Positions 1 through 8,053 of a DNA stretch of 64,000 nucleotides are shown piece by piece. Made by a program: the position numbers and the translations under genes. This DNA comes from Bacillus sp. AFS098217 (lineage in GTDB: Bacteria; Bacillota; Bacilli; Bacillales; Bacillaceae_G). The stretch covers positions 39,561-103,560 of the forward strand of contig NZ_NVPR01000019.1 in assembly GCF_002551815.1 (NCBI RefSeq), read 5' to 3'. Below the pieces are notes generated by a model that had not been told where the DNA came from, did no database searches, and saw only the letters and a program-made list of their open reading frames with translations. Positions within the stretch are counted from its first letter, which is position 1. Each line of letters begins with the position of its first letter.

Positions 1-1737
1 TTTATCGGGAATTTTATGCGCCCCGCTGTCTATCTTGTAAGAGAGGCCCAGTTCGTTGATCCAGTTGGGAATATATATGCTATCAAAGAAAATATTCTAC
101 AAGAAAAAGGGTTTTTATATGTGTTTCATGATGAAATTGAAGAAGGCAGTGTAGAAACATTCACCATTCCAGCCCTGCAGAAAGGACGTACGCTACAAAT
201 TCGTCATTTTGAGTTAATGGAGTCTAAAACAAAGAAACCAGCTCTTCATACAGAGAGTTCTATTCTCACCTTCATGGAGACAGCTGGGCGAAAAATAGAT
301 GATGAACATTTGAAGGAGTTAATGAAAGGAAAACGTATTGGAACTGTAGCTACAGAAGCGACGTTTATCCCGACTTTATTAGAAAGAAATTACATTTCTA
401 TCGAAAAGGGAAAAATTAGTACGACACCAATTGGACGTACCTTTGTAGAACAATTTCCAATTGAACAAATTAAAAATCCATTGTATACAGCTGAAATGGA
501 AGGAATGATTCATAAAATTGAGCATAATGAAATTGGCTATGAAGAATTCGTTGCAAAAACCAACTTATTTGTAAAAGAAATAGTAAACCATTTAGTTCAA
601 ATAGAGGAAACAGTTGCGGATCATATGCTTCAAACTTGGAAGAAACAAATTGAAATTTGTCAGTGTATATGTGGGAATGGAAAGATCCTAGATAGAGGGA
701 ATTTTTTCGGTTGTAGTAATCATCCTACCTGCAGTATCGGATTACCCAAAAAAATAAAAGAAAAAACGATACCTGAAGCGCAAGTGAAAAAGCTATTTGA
801 AGAACATAAAACGGATATTATTAAAGGTTTTAAATCAAACGGAAGAGAATTCGCAGCGTATTTTGAAATTAAAGATGGGGCAATACGATTAGCACTACCT
901 ACAAATGAGGAACTATCTCTTGGTGTATGCCCAAAATGTCAAAAGGGGCATATAATCAATCGAAAAACATTCTTTGGTTGTACAGAATATGAAAGTGGAT
1001 GTCAGTTTATGTTACCAGCAAAAATAAAAGAAAAGACAATACCTGAAGCACAAGTAAAAAAGCTATTTGAAGAACATAGAACGGACGTTATCAAAGGTTT
1101 TAAATCAAACGGGAAAGAGTTCGCCGCGTACTTAGAAATTAAGGAAGGAGCAATACAATTTGCACTACCTACAAATGAGGAACTATCTCTTGGTGTATGC
1201 CCAAAATGTCAAAAGGGGCATGTAACCAATCGAAAAACATTCTTTGGCTGTACAGAATATGAAAATGGGTGTCAGTTTATGTTGCCAGCAAAAATAAAAG
1301 GGAAAACAATACCTGATGGTCAAATTAAAAAACTGCTTCAAAATAACACAACGGGATTCATTAACGGATTCAAAGGAGAAAAAGGAGAATTTACAGCTGC
1401 AATTCGATTAAAATCGGATTTTAGTATCGTTTTTGAGTTCCCAACTACGGAAGATCGTACCATTGGAAAATGTCCACTATGTCAGGGAAGAGTTATTATA
1501 GGAAAAACGAACTATCTGTGCGAGCACTATAAAAATGGATGTGATTTCCTTGTATCTGGAACGATACTAGGGAAAAAGATTAGTGGTGGCCAGATGAAAA
1601 AGTTATTGGACAAGAATATCACTGATAAGATTCAAGGTTTTACTTCTTCAAAGAAGGGAACCAAGTTCGATGCTAGGATTTCTTACGATACACAGAAGAA
1701 ACGAATCGATTTTATATATGATAAATGTAAGAAATAA
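1..1737 (+). CDS. topB: DNA topoisomerase III, C-terminal part (5' truncated by window edge)
   Basis: The reading frame is open from base 1, so this is the 3' part of a longer gene; the ATG at 16 is internal. The first ~150 residues match the end of the type IA topoisomerase core: a stretch containing GTVATEATFIPTLLERNYI corresponds to the family's 'GLGTEATRA...L..RGY' segment. The rest is a chain of Cys-rich zinc-ribbon modules (C-x-C-x-C at about residue 215, then CPKC, CPKC and CPLC), as in Gram-positive plasmid TopB. The active-site tyrosine would lie before the window. Two modules of about 90 residues (residues ~238-325 and ~326-415) are nearly identical. The enzyme relaxes negative supercoils and decatenates DNA, and is common on conjugative plasmids. 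I recall a topoisomerase gene next to the thermonuclease gene on pXO1. Confidence 0.9.
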   Translation, partial: FIGNFMRPAVYLVREAQFVDPVGNIYAIKENILQEKGFLYVFHDEIEEGSVETFTIPALQKGRTLQIRHFELMESKTKKPALHTESSILTFMETAGRKIDDEHLKELMKGKRIGTVATEATFIPTLLERNYISIEKGKISTTPIGRTFVEQFPIEQIKNPLYTAEMEGMIHKIEHNEIGYEEFVAKTNLFVKEIVNHLVQIEETVADHMLQTWKKQIEICQCICGNGKILDRGNFFGCSNHPTCSIGLPKKIKEKTIPEAQVKKLFEEHKTDIIKGFKSNGREFAAYFEIKDGAIRLALPTNEELSLGVCPKCQKGHIINRKTFFGCTEYESGCQFMLPAKIKEKTIPEAQVKKLFEEHRTDVIKGFKSNGKEFAAYLEIKEGAIQFALPTNEELSLGVCPKCQKGHVTNRKTFFGCTEYENGCQFMLPAKIKGKTIPDGQIKKLLQNNTTGFINGFKGEKGEFTAAIRLKSDFSIVFEFPTTEDRTIGKCPLCQGRVIIGKTNYLCEHYKNGCDFLVSGTILGKKISGGQMKKLLDKNITDKIQGFTSSKKGTKFDARISYDTQKKRIDFIYDKCKK

Positions 1738-1897
1738 AAAAGATATTTACTGAATAAAAAAGTTCTTTACTATGATAGTAAAGTCCTATGAAACCTTAAT
1801 TTTAAAGATGAAAGCCGCTATATAGCAAGAAATAAAAAAGATCTTTACTCATTCGAAAATACGATGATTAAGCGGTTTACTAGTAAAGAACTTTTTT
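1732..1897. repeat. Direct and inverted repeats behind topB
   Basis: A direct repeat of about 21 bp (AAATAAAAAAGATATTTACT, with one change) lies at about 1733 and again at about 1830. A 17-bp inverted repeat (AAAAAAGTTCTTTACTA) has arms at 1756-1772 and 1881-1897. The right arm is followed by few T residues; the structure may terminate topB mRNA or be an excision or duplication scar. Apart from the leader hairpin at 2013, no gene is seen from 1738 to 2189. Confidence 0.55.
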
Positions 1898-2012
1898 ATA
1901 TAAGGACAATAAATCAAAATAATATTGTAAAATCTTTAATTTTATATATAAAATTAAATTGAATTGTGTTATGATAAAGATAATCTAATCTAATATGTCA
2001 ATATTTAATTGC

Positions 2013-2060
2013 AAAAGGACACACCTACGCATAACCATGCTACAGGTGTGTCCTTTTTTT
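2013..2060 (+). terminator. Leader terminator hairpin upstream of first pagR-like gene
   Basis: A 14-bp stem (AAAAGGACACACCT / AGGTGTGTCCTTTT) is followed by an uninterrupted T run, the form of an intrinsic terminator. A candidate -10 (GTTATGATAAA, about 1964-1974) lies upstream and the pagR-like start is 130 bp downstream. It therefore sits in a 5' leader rather than behind a gene. Its stem core is shared with hairpins at 2618, 38824 and 43125. Confidence 0.8.
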
Positions 2061-2189
2061 TGGTTGTTTCATACTTAATTGTAAATAAAGAGGGGAAATG
2101 GTAATGGGGATATGAGAAACATTTATGTAGAAGAGTTAATTATACAAAAAATAAATAACAATAAAACACAAATGATAAAGGAGAATGAA

Positions 2190-2480
2190 ATGACAAACTT
2201 AAAAAGTAAAACAGACGTGAAACCAATTCCGGAGGAGGATGTCGAGCTATTAAAAGTGATGGCACATCCCGTACGATTACAAATCGTGAATGAGTTAATC
2301 CACCATAAGATATGCAATGTAACACAATTAACGGAAATATTAAAAATACCACAGTCAACGGTTTCCCAGCACTTATCAAAAATGAGAGGGAAAGTACTTC
2401 GTGCCGAAAGAAAAGGCTTAGAGATGTACTATCATATCGATAATTTTAAAGCAAGCAAGATTGTAGGGATTTTAGGGTAA
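2190..2480 (+). CDS. PagR-like ArsR-family transcriptional repressor (copy 1)
   Basis: This 96-residue winged-helix protein has an ArsR core with 'LLKVMAHPVRLQIVNEL' (helix 1-2) and the recognition helix 'PQSTVSQHLSKMRGKVL'. It closely resembles PagR of pXO1 (99 residues, as I recall it), which autoregulates and represses virulence and S-layer genes. No Cys metal-binding box (CxC in helix 3) is seen, so metal sensing is unlikely. An upstream in-frame ATG at 2112 exists, but the ATG at 2190 has a strong Shine-Dalgarno (AAAGGAG, 6-8 nt away) and gives the family length. It is about 60-65% identical to the copy at 5104. A terminator-hairpin leader precedes it. Confidence 0.85.
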   Translation: MTNLKSKTDVKPIPEEDVELLKVMAHPVRLQIVNELIHHKICNVTQLTEILKIPQSTVSQHLSKMRGKVLRAERKGLEMYYHIDNFKASKIVGILG

Positions 2481-2617
2481 CACCCCCGTGACAAACCTTA
2501 TAGGTTCGTGTGATGGTTGAGGGTGATTCTAATAATAGAGAATTAATTGTATTTTTATATAAAAAGTGGGAGGATTATGTTATCATAAATTTAATATCAT
2601 ATCGAAAAATAATATGC

Positions 2618-2665
2618 AAAAGGACACACCTACGCAGAACCATTGGCGTAGGTGTGTCCTTTTTT
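2618..2665 (+). terminator. Leader terminator hairpin upstream of the Zn-ribbon gene
   Basis: This has the same stem core as the hairpin at 2013 (AAAGGACACACCTACGC ... GTAGGTGTGTCCTTT) followed by T residues. A candidate -10 (GTTATCATAAAT, about 2579-2590) lies upstream and the next start codon is 40 bp downstream at 2706. Promoter, hairpin and gene are arranged as in the preceding locus, consistent with leader attenuation or a short terminated RNA. Confidence 0.75.
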
Positions 2666-2705
2666 GGGTTTATTCATGAATTATACAAGTGAAGGAGAGA
2701 AAAAC

Positions 2706-2921
2706 ATGGAGTTAATTGAAAAGCAAAATTTTTATGAAACTGCAGATAATCCAAGAGTAGAACAAATGTTAGAAAAATATAAACCAACAGTATGTCCCAA
2801 ATGTCATAAAAAAACGTTGAAGTCACTCTATAATGATGAACACCCGCTCTGGATTAAGGAGTGTTCATGTTGCAAATACAGAGAAGTCAATTCGAAATAT
2901 AGCCCATTTGTATATGTTTGA
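2706..2921 (+). CDS. Small zinc-ribbon protein, function unknown
   Basis: The product has 71 residues. Two CxxC knuckles, 'CPKCHKKTLKSL' and 'ECSCCKYREVN', form a likely four-Cys zinc ribbon of the type found in small DNA/RNA-binding or transcription-associated proteins. The ATG at 2706 was chosen because GAAGGAGAG lies 7-8 nt upstream; the longer frame from 2652 overlaps the leader hairpin. It follows the hairpin leader at 2618 and precedes the nuclease gene by 62 bp, so the two could share a transcript. I do not recognise the family and assign no function. Confidence 0.65.
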   Translation: MELIEKQNFYETADNPRVEQMLEKYKPTVCPKCHKKTLKSLYNDEHPLWIKECSCCKYREVNSKYSPFVYV

Positions 2922-2983
2922 AATAATCTAGAAAGCGGTAACCACCAGCTAAATGATCGTAAATAGAAGGGATGGGTATTTTG

Positions 2984-3640
2984 ATGAAAGTCTTGACTAA
3001 AGTAGTAGTAATTACTTCATGTATTCTAACGTTAGCAGCATGTAGCACCTCGACGAATACAAAAAACTCGCAACCAGATCAAAAGCCTGAAAATGGCACA
3101 CAACAAGCTGATATACAAAAAAATAGTGTAGATGTACCAACGGAATATAAAGCTAAATTAGAGGGGCTAGAGATCGTTAAAGGACATGTGACACATGTGA
3201 AAGATGGAGACACAGTGGACGTACAAGTAAATGACCCGAAGCAGCCGATGCGTATATTGCCGACACGCCTATTGTTGCTAAATACTCCCGAATCCGTTTC
3301 GAAAAAAATTCCACCACAGCAGATGAGTAAAGAAGCCTCTGCATTTTTAAAACAACGAATCGAAGGAAAAGATGTAACCCTGGTATACGATAAGGGACCA
3401 AAAGAGGATAAATACGGAAGAAAATTAGCATATGTGTTTTGTGAGGGAGAACATATAAATGAACTTATGGTAAAATTAGGATATGGGATTGTAGCTTATA
3501 TAACGAAACCAAATACAACGCTGCTCCCAGAAATGTTAGAAGCCGAAAAACAGGCAAAGTTATCTAAAAATGGTGTTTGGAGCATAAAAGGATATGTGGA
3601 TGAAAAAAGCCGTCATTATAATCGTAATGACGCTGCTTAA
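2984..3640 (+). CDS. Thermonuclease-family (SNase) lipoprotein
   Basis: This is an exported nuclease of about 218 residues. It begins with a lysine and hydrophobic segment ending in the lipobox LAAC at about residue 20-23, so it should be a lipoprotein held on the outside of the membrane. A Ser/Asn/Gln-rich linker follows, then a staphylococcal nuclease fold: 'VKDGDTVDV' (the usual D-G-D metal site), 'RLLLLNTPES' (catalytic Arg and Glu region) and 'KYGRKLAYV' (second catalytic Arg). It cleaves DNA and RNA with Ca2+. I recall a thermonuclease at the same relative place on pXO1. The ATG at 2984 fits the signal sequence better than the one at 2972. The gene ends in a small hairpin. Confidence 0.88.
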   Translation: MKVLTKVVVITSCILTLAACSTSTNTKNSQPDQKPENGTQQADIQKNSVDVPTEYKAKLEGLEIVKGHVTHVKDGDTVDVQVNDPKQPMRILPTRLLLLNTPESVSKKIPPQQMSKEASAFLKQRIEGKDVTLVYDKGPKEDKYGRKLAYVFCEGEHINELMVKLGYGIVAYITKPNTTLLPEMLEAEKQAKLSKNGVWSIKGYVDEKSRHYNRNDAA

Positions 3641-3656
3641 CGAGGAGTGTTGAAGG

Positions 3657-3914
3657 ATGCAGAGGTTAAGGGTTAAGTTTTGTACAAAGTGCCAGGAACC
3701 AATTGAAAAATCAGACCGTACACAATTAAAGGCAATACATAAAGCGGCATCAGGATTCAAAGGCTCTAACAAGAAAGAGATGAATGAAATTAAATTATTG
3801 GCTTTGAAGTTTTTTAATCAAAAGATTTGCGAATACTGTTATCTAGAAGAAATGGCAAGATTAACGACAATACTAAGAATAAAAGCAATGCAGCATACAA
3901 AATGTCCAAGTTGA
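3657..3914 (+). CDS. Hypothetical protein with two CxxC motifs
   Basis: The product has 85 residues. CTKC near the N-terminus and CEYC near residue 62 could bind one zinc ion together; the middle is basic and helical. The start has a good ribosome-binding site (GAGGAG, about 9 nt before ATG). It begins 16 bp after the nuclease stop, so the two are probably cotranscribed. The family is not recognised, and no enzymatic motif is visible. Confidence 0.55.
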   Translation: MQRLRVKFCTKCQEPIEKSDRTQLKAIHKAASGFKGSNKKEMNEIKLLALKFFNQKICEYCYLEEMARLTTILRIKAMQHTKCPS

Positions 3915-3971
3915 TGATAGTAAAATGTCATGTATAGCGCATTACTAAAATATAAGCTTGGAGGTACGCAT

Positions 3972-4172
3972 ATGAGTGAGAATAAGAAAAATATGATTAT
4001 ATCCTTTGTAATATCAGTTATGTTCATTATCTTTAGTGTTATGCCAATCAGCATTAATCAAAGCATACTCGCTATTTTAAAAATCGGGGCGATTGCAGGG
4101 GCGATTAATATTGTTGTAATGAGTACGTTCTTATATTTTCAACGTAAAAGAATGAAACAGCTGCTTCACTAA
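3972..4172 (+). CDS. Small two-helix membrane protein
   Basis: The product has 66 residues. The start at 3972 follows TTGGAGGT by about 8 nt; an upstream in-frame ATG at 3930 lacks such a site. Two hydrophobic segments (about residues 8-28 and 33-54) are followed by a basic tail (QRKRMKQ), so both ends may be cytosolic. It lies in a chain of small same-strand genes with the nuclease upstream and the BdbC-like gene downstream. Function unknown. Confidence 0.6.
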   Translation: MSENKKNMIISFVISVMFIIFSVMPISINQSILAILKIGAIAGAINIVVMSTFLYFQRKRMKQLLH

Positions 4173-4190
4173 TTTTGAGCGACAATACAA

Positions 4191-4231
4191 GTTTTCCTTA
4201 CCTTGTTCACTTAGGGTAGGGTAAGGAAAAC
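4191..4231. terminator. Perfect 12-bp stem hairpin
   Basis: Arms GTTTTCCTTACC and GGTAAGGAAAAC flank a 17-nt loop. On the plus strand it is not followed by a T run, so it may work as an mRNA-end stabiliser, an operator or a weak terminator between the membrane peptide gene and the gene at 4252. Confidence 0.5.
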
Positions 4232-4251
4232 AGCAAGTGAGAGGGGATACG

Positions 4252-4548
4252 ATGAGCCAAACACCTGGATTTCTAAAGTTTGTTTCCACTAAGGGTAGAC
4301 GGTATGTTTATCTAGTTTTAGCGGAAAAAAAGAATAAGAAAGTCAAAACACACATTATATATCGATTCGGCTCTTTAGATAAAGCATTAGAAACCATGTA
4401 TGAAATGCGTGATGAATTTGAAGACAAGTTTCCAACTGAGCTATTAGAGAAAGGATACGATTGGTCTGATCTAAACGATTGGATATTGTCTATTGAAACA
4501 GGATACTCTAAGCACGGAAAGAAGTTAGTGGTATTTCAGTTAATATAG
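4252..4548 (+). CDS. Hypothetical plasmid protein
   Basis: The product has 98 residues. The ATG at 4252 is preceded by GAGAGGGGAT; the frame also opens from a GTG at 4237 inside the hairpin flank, which I reject. The N-terminus reads 'FLKFVSTKGRRYVYLVLAEKKN', a beta-hairpin-like region with basic residues, followed by an acidic helical middle. It could be a small nucleic-acid-binding protein, but no family is recognised. It lies 55 bp upstream of the BdbC-like gene on the same strand. Confidence 0.55.
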   Translation: MSQTPGFLKFVSTKGRRYVYLVLAEKKNKKVKTHIIYRFGSLDKALETMYEMRDEFEDKFPTELLEKGYDWSDLNDWILSIETGYSKHGKKLVVFQLI

Positions 4549-4603
4549 TGGTATCAGGGAAGGAACTATAGGTAAGTCATGTATGAAAGCAGGAGATAAT
4601 AGG

Positions 4604-5014
4604 ATGAAAATAATCAAAAAATATAATATACAAATATCTTGGTTGATATCGTTATGTGGAACAATAATTAGTTTGGTATTTAGTGAACTGTTGAAACTTC
4701 CGCCATGTGATTTATGTTGGTACCAACGGATGGCTATGTATCCGCTTGTACTCATATTAGGAATTGGAATGTTAAGAAAAGACCCGCTAGTAAGTAGTTA
4801 TGCTTTTCCATTTACTTTCATAGGTTTGTTGATATCGGTTTATCAGATAACGATACAAACATTCCCTTCTAGTAGCATGAAGATATGCTCGGTGGGCGTT
4901 TCTTGCACGGAAGACCAATTGAATTTGTTTGGATTTATTACCATTCCGATGCTCTCTTTTGTAGGTTTCTTGCTGATAACAATACTCTTATGCTTAAAAT
5001 CTAATAAATCGTAA
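4604..5014 (+). CDS. bdbC: Disulfide bond formation protein, BdbC/DsbB family
   Basis: A four-helix membrane thiol oxidoreductase of 136 residues, about the usual size of BdbC. The redox motif 'CDLCWYQRMAMYP' lies after the second helix, and a second Cys pair (CSVGVSC) sits in the outer loop between helices 3 and 4, as in DsbB. It reoxidises a thioredoxin-like partner (BdbD) and passes electrons to quinone. Here it may serve secreted plasmid proteins; a membrane-anchored thioredoxin-like protein at 38894 could be a partner, but that is inference. The ATG at 4604 has AGGAG 8 nt upstream. Confidence 0.88.
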   Translation: MKIIKKYNIQISWLISLCGTIISLVFSELLKLPPCDLCWYQRMAMYPLVLILGIGMLRKDPLVSSYAFPFTFIGLLISVYQITIQTFPSSSMKICSVGVSCTEDQLNLFGFITIPMLSFVGFLLITILLCLKSNKS

Positions 5015-5103
5015 AAAGTGAAGTTAGTTTTACAACAGGATACGGAATATTAATATGGAATTACTAATTATGGGGATAATAAGAAAATAAAGGGGAAATT
5101 AAA

Positions 5104-5403
5104 ATGACAACTTTAAAAAACGAAATGGAAAAAAATCAAATCTCTGAAGAGGATGTAGATATGCTAAAGGTAATGGCGCATCCAGTACGTTTACAAATTG
5201 TTAATGAATTAAAAAGTCGAAAAACATGTAATGTATCACAGTTAACTGAGATTTTAGATATTCCACAATCAACTGTTTCCCAACATTTATCGAAAATGAA
5301 AGGGAAAGTACTAAGAGCTGAAAGAAGAGGGCTAGAAAATTACTATTCTGTAAATAATTCAAAGGCAAGTCAGATTGTTGGAATTTTAGGTTGTGTGAAC
5401 TAG
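5104..5403 (+). CDS. PagR-like ArsR-family transcriptional repressor (copy 2)
   Basis: 99 residues, the length I recall for PagR. The core 'MLKVMAHPVRLQIVNEL' and recognition helix 'PQSTVSQHLSKMKGKVLRAERRG' are almost identical to copy 1, while the N- and C-termini differ. It has a strong ribosome-binding site (AAGGGGAAA). Unlike copy 1 it has no leader hairpin. The two copies enclose the nuclease and BdbC genes, suggesting local duplication or a pair of cross-acting regulators. A shared bidirectional terminator separates it from the convergent phr-rap pair. Confidence 0.85.
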   Translation: MTTLKNEMEKNQISEEDVDMLKVMAHPVRLQIVNELKSRKTCNVSQLTEILDIPQSTVSQHLSKMKGKVLRAERRGLENYYSVNNSKASQIVGILGCVN

Positions 5404-5439
5404 AAATTATGATGCACACCTTTTTAAATAAAAAACATT

Positions 5440-5472
5440 AAAATAACCCACTTATTATTAGTGGGTTATTTT
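5440..5472. terminator. Bidirectional terminator between pagR-like 2 and phr
   Basis: Stem AAAATAACCCACT / AGTGGGTTATTTT with A and T runs on both sides; it serves both converging transcription units. Confidence 0.85.
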
Positions 5473-5486
5473 TCATACAAAAGATA

Positions 5487-5693
5487 TTAACTATTTTGCA
5501 GAGTGTTTCCACCGTAAGTTTCAGCCGTAACACCAATGCGATCATGACCATCTGAATATAGAAGATTAGATGTTGCTGGAGCGGGAAAGTGTCCATGAGT
5601 AGCAAGTTGGTCTGTATGAGAGAATTTAGTAATGCCAAAAGTCAAAGTAGCAACAAAAGCAACTCCAGTAAGTAATAAACTAACCTTTTTCAT
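5487..5693 (-). CDS. phr: Phr-type pheromone precursor peptide
   Basis: 68 residues: a basic start (MKK), a hydrophobic export helix (about residues 4-21), and a polar, Ser/Gly/His-rich exported tail ending in 'GVTAETYGGNTLQNS'. Its ATG overlaps the stop codon of the rap-like gene by one base (TAATG), the usual rap-phr linkage. The precursor should be secreted by Sec and trimmed to a short peptide that is re-imported by Opp and inhibits the Rap protein. The mature peptide cannot be fixed from sequence; the tail is longer than many Phr tails. Confidence 0.75.
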   Translation of the reverse strand: MKKVSLLLTGVAFVATLTFGITKFSHTDQLATHGHFPAPATSNLLYSDGHDRIGVTAETYGGNTLQNS

Positions 5694-6808
5694 TATTTTA
5701 GCGCCCCTTTTTCAATTAGTTTTCTTCTAGCTAGATAACACATGTGGAAATAATCACTAACCTTTTTGTGATTTTCCATCTTTCTGCATGTGGCAGCAAA
5801 CAATTCACCGTATTCCACAACATAATCCCATAACTCTTCTTTCTCGAAGTATGCAATTCCTTCTTGAATAATTTCTTCTAATTCTGCTAATGGAATATTG
5901 TCGTTTAAGCTATTTAAAATAGAGAAGTGATGCGTATATTCCCCATTTTTTAATTCTCTACAGAGTTGTAATCCTTTGTTAATAAGCTCACTAGCTACAG
6001 ATTGCTCTCCTAGTTTATAGTGTTCCTTGGCTTGTAGGAAAATAGCCTTAAAATGAGTAGGCATCTTAGTAGTTACTTCTGAAAGATGACGAATAGCTAA
6101 AGTGGACATGTTTTGATCAGAATAAAGCCAACCCAGGGTGCTTCTTATGTATAACAAGGAATCTTCTTCTTTATTCTTTTTCAGTAAATCAATCGCGGAA
6201 TTTAGGTATTCTTCTGCCTGTTCATACTGCTTTAAATAGATACAGCAGCCGCCTAGCAAACTATTACAAAAAGCTGTTTTTACATCATATCCTTCATGAT
6301 TCGAAAAGATTTCTTTTGATTTATTAGCGTATTCAATAGAAGTGAGCATGTTATAAGTATGATGATAGAATGTTGCGATTCTATAATAGAATTCAGCATG
6401 TTCTAATTCATCTGGTATATCCACTAATAATTTTTCTGCCTGTTCATAGTGTTCCTCTGCTAAAGTGTAATTTGTAATAAAAGTAGCGTGCATTGCTTTA
6501 AAGAAATGATAATAATAACGAAGAAATTGGTCTGTAGGTATATCGTAATCACTAATGGCATCAAAACTATTTTTACCAATGCTGAGACTATTCGTTAACA
6601 CTGTGTAACGAAAATTGAGTAATGAATAATATAGTAATACGTTTTGATCTTGAGAGTTTTGAACTATTTCATTCTTTAACTTGTTAATTTGTTCATCAAT
6701 TTCTTTTTTTAGATTAGTAGCCTTTAAGACTTGTTGAGACAACATATATTGGTACCAATCGTTTAATAATGATGTAATCTGCTCATTCCCTTTTAATGAA
6801 ACATCCAT
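5693..6808 (-). CDS. rap: Rap family tetratricopeptide response-regulator aspartate phosphatase
   Basis: 371 residues, the usual Rap length. An N-terminal three-helix bundle region ('LLNDWYQYMLSQQVLKATNL') is followed by about six TPR units with typical 'YYYRIATFYHHTYN' and 'EYLNSAIDLLKK' spacing. Rap proteins dephosphorylate Spo0F or block response regulators such as ComA and are turned off by their Phr peptide. pXO1 carries a Rap-Phr pair (BXA0205/0206, from memory) that delays sporulation, so the same role is likely here. The phr gene overlaps its end. A hairpin with a U-run on this strand lies at 6953, before the start codon. Confidence 0.88.
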   Translation of the reverse strand: MDVSLKGNEQITSLLNDWYQYMLSQQVLKATNLKKEIDEQINKLKNEIVQNSQDQNVLLYYSLLNFRYTVLTNSLSIGKNSFDAISDYDIPTDQFLRYYYHFFKAMHATFITNYTLAEEHYEQAEKLLVDIPDELEHAEFYYRIATFYHHTYNMLTSIEYANKSKEIFSNHEGYDVKTAFCNSLLGGCCIYLKQYEQAEEYLNSAIDLLKKNKEEDSLLYIRSTLGWLYSDQNMSTLAIRHLSEVTTKMPTHFKAIFLQAKEHYKLGEQSVASELINKGLQLCRELKNGEYTHHFSILNSLNDNIPLAELEEIIQEGIAYFEKEELWDYVVEYGELFAATCRKMENHKKVSDYFHMCYLARRKLIEKGALK

Positions 6809-6952
6809 GATATCCTCCCCATCCTATATGTGAATTCTAATTTTATTGATTATTACTAGCATAGCAGAATGAGGGTGTTATGGAGCTGATTACACGGTGT
6901 TTTTCAATATAAAACAGAATATTCAGTTTTTATTCGTTTTAAAAAAAGAAAG

Positions 6953-6975
6953 GCTCTAGCAAAATGTGCTAGAGC
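6953..6975 (-). terminator. Hairpin with T run upstream of rap
   Basis: Stem GCTCTAGC / GCTAGAGC; on the minus strand it is followed by CCTTTCTTTTTTT. It would terminate RNA entering from the right before rap (start 6808), either as a leader attenuator or simply as insulation. From 6809 to 7368 no gene is seen; the stretch holds this hairpin and the transposon-end remnant at 7273. Confidence 0.6.
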
Positions 6976-7272
6976 GAAGAAAATGTTAACGAAGGAATAA
7001 CCTCTTTAGATAATTAGATTTTAACACAATTGTAACAAATAATAAATATATATAGATTTATGGGTATGTTGAGTGTACAACAAATAAGCTTGTATAAAGG
7101 CACAGACCAATCGTTACACATATTGATAGCTGCATTGTAACATAGGTGATAGGGAGCTTATAGGTAGTGATACTTTGCATACTTTGCATACTCTCCACAT
7201 CTTATTTTGGGGTAGTTTGTAGTTCTGTTTTCAAACTTTATTCCAAACCAACACTAAAACGACTCAAAAATC

Positions 7273-7310
7273 CTTAGCGTGGTTTATTTCCGTTTCGCTA
7301 ACGATACCTT
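7273..7310 (-). repeat. Degenerate 38-bp terminus resembling Tn4430
   Basis: Read on the minus strand it ends in CGGAAATAAACCACGCTAAG and agrees with the Tn4430 terminal repeat, as I remember it, at about 28 of 38 positions. The outermost GGGG is mutated. No matching partner end is visible nearby, so this is a fossil of a Tn3-family insertion. Confidence 0.5.
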
Positions 7311-7368
7311 ATATCTCAAAATTAATATATGATAAACATACATATTATGCAGGGAAAGGGAGAGTTGG

Positions 7369-7455
7369 ATGGTAAAGAAGATAATAATGATAGGAGCAGT
7401 AGCGGTAACAACTTTATTAGGGGCAGGCGTAACAAAGGCAGAGGAAGTTACTTAA
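7369..7455 (+). CDS. 28-residue signal-peptide-like ORF (possible orphan pheromone or leader peptide)
   Basis: The frame encodes MVKKIIMIGAVAVTTLLGAG followed by VTKAEEVT: a basic N-terminus, a hydrophobic core and an AxA-like end (VTKA), exactly a Sec signal peptide with four residues after it. A purine-rich site (GGGAAAGGGAGAG) lies 4-8 nt upstream. It could be a Phr-type precursor whose exported tail is very short, or the truncated 5' end of a lost secreted protein. The longer overlapping frame from 7329 has biased composition and is rejected. Confidence 0.45.
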   Translation: MVKKIIMIGAVAVTTLLGAGVTKAEEVT

Positions 7456-7619
7456 ATGAACTTGAGCCTCCTTCTAATTCACGTAAATGTGATATGATGA
7501 AACTAATTAAGTCACGAAGGCGTGAAAATAGGAGGAAGGGAAATTAGATTTGGCATGAGATGTGCTTTTGGTTCGAATAAACGAGAAGGAAAAAATTGAT
7601 GTGTAAAGGGGGAAACGTA

Positions 7620-7928
7620 ATGAAGAATCATACCAGAAGACCTAATGGGCAATTAATTCAAACCAACAAGAAATGGTCCCATCTAAAGCAAAAACAACGT
7701 GAGGATATCTCAAATTGGCTTAGAGAGGCTTATATATCGAAAGTGAAGACTAATAATCGTAGGTTAAAACCAGCTGAACACGAGGATGTTTTGGAACAAG
7801 TACTTACCAAAATTCATGAGCGAGAAATTTGGATTCCTGAATATGAAGTAGAGAGGTATTATAAAGAGAAAATAAATAAGTGGCATAATAAGATAGAAAA
7901 AGGTGGAAATACCAGAAAGTTAGATTAG
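7620..7928 (+). CDS. Hypothetical basic plasmid protein
   Basis: 102 residues, rich in Lys, Arg and Trp ('WSHLKQKQREDISNWLREAYISK'), predicted helical, followed by a basic Asn/Gly tail. The start at 7620 has AAAGGGGGAAA 5 nt upstream, better than the in-frame ATG at 7596. It resembles the many small basic proteins of Bacillus cereus group plasmids, but I cannot name a family. A strong hairpin terminator at 7966 follows. Confidence 0.6.
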   Translation: MKNHTRRPNGQLIQTNKKWSHLKQKQREDISNWLREAYISKVKTNNRRLKPAEHEDVLEQVLTKIHEREIWIPEYEVERYYKEKINKWHNKIEKGGNTRKLD

Positions 7929-7965
7929 GGTGTAGGGGAGATTTTTATAAATATATCATACCTCT

Positions 7966-8006
7966 AAATAATTGCACAAAATGTTGTTTTTGTGCAATTA
8001 TTTTTT
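7966..8006. terminator. 16-bp stem terminator, same stem sequence as 8353
   Basis: Arms AAATAATTGCACAAAA / TTTTGTGCAATTATTT with a 6-nt loop and T run. The inner sequence AATAATTGCACA recurs as an inverted repeat at 8353-8388, just before the recombinase gene. Confidence 0.7.
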
Positions 8007-8053
8007 GCCTAATAAGTGTATAATATATTTATACTGATTTTAAAGGGAATTGT

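Noticed and set aside
7329-7547. 72-codon frame overlapping the signal-peptide ORF
   Set aside because: Arg/Asn-biased shadow; the 7369 frame has better initiation and a sensible export signal.
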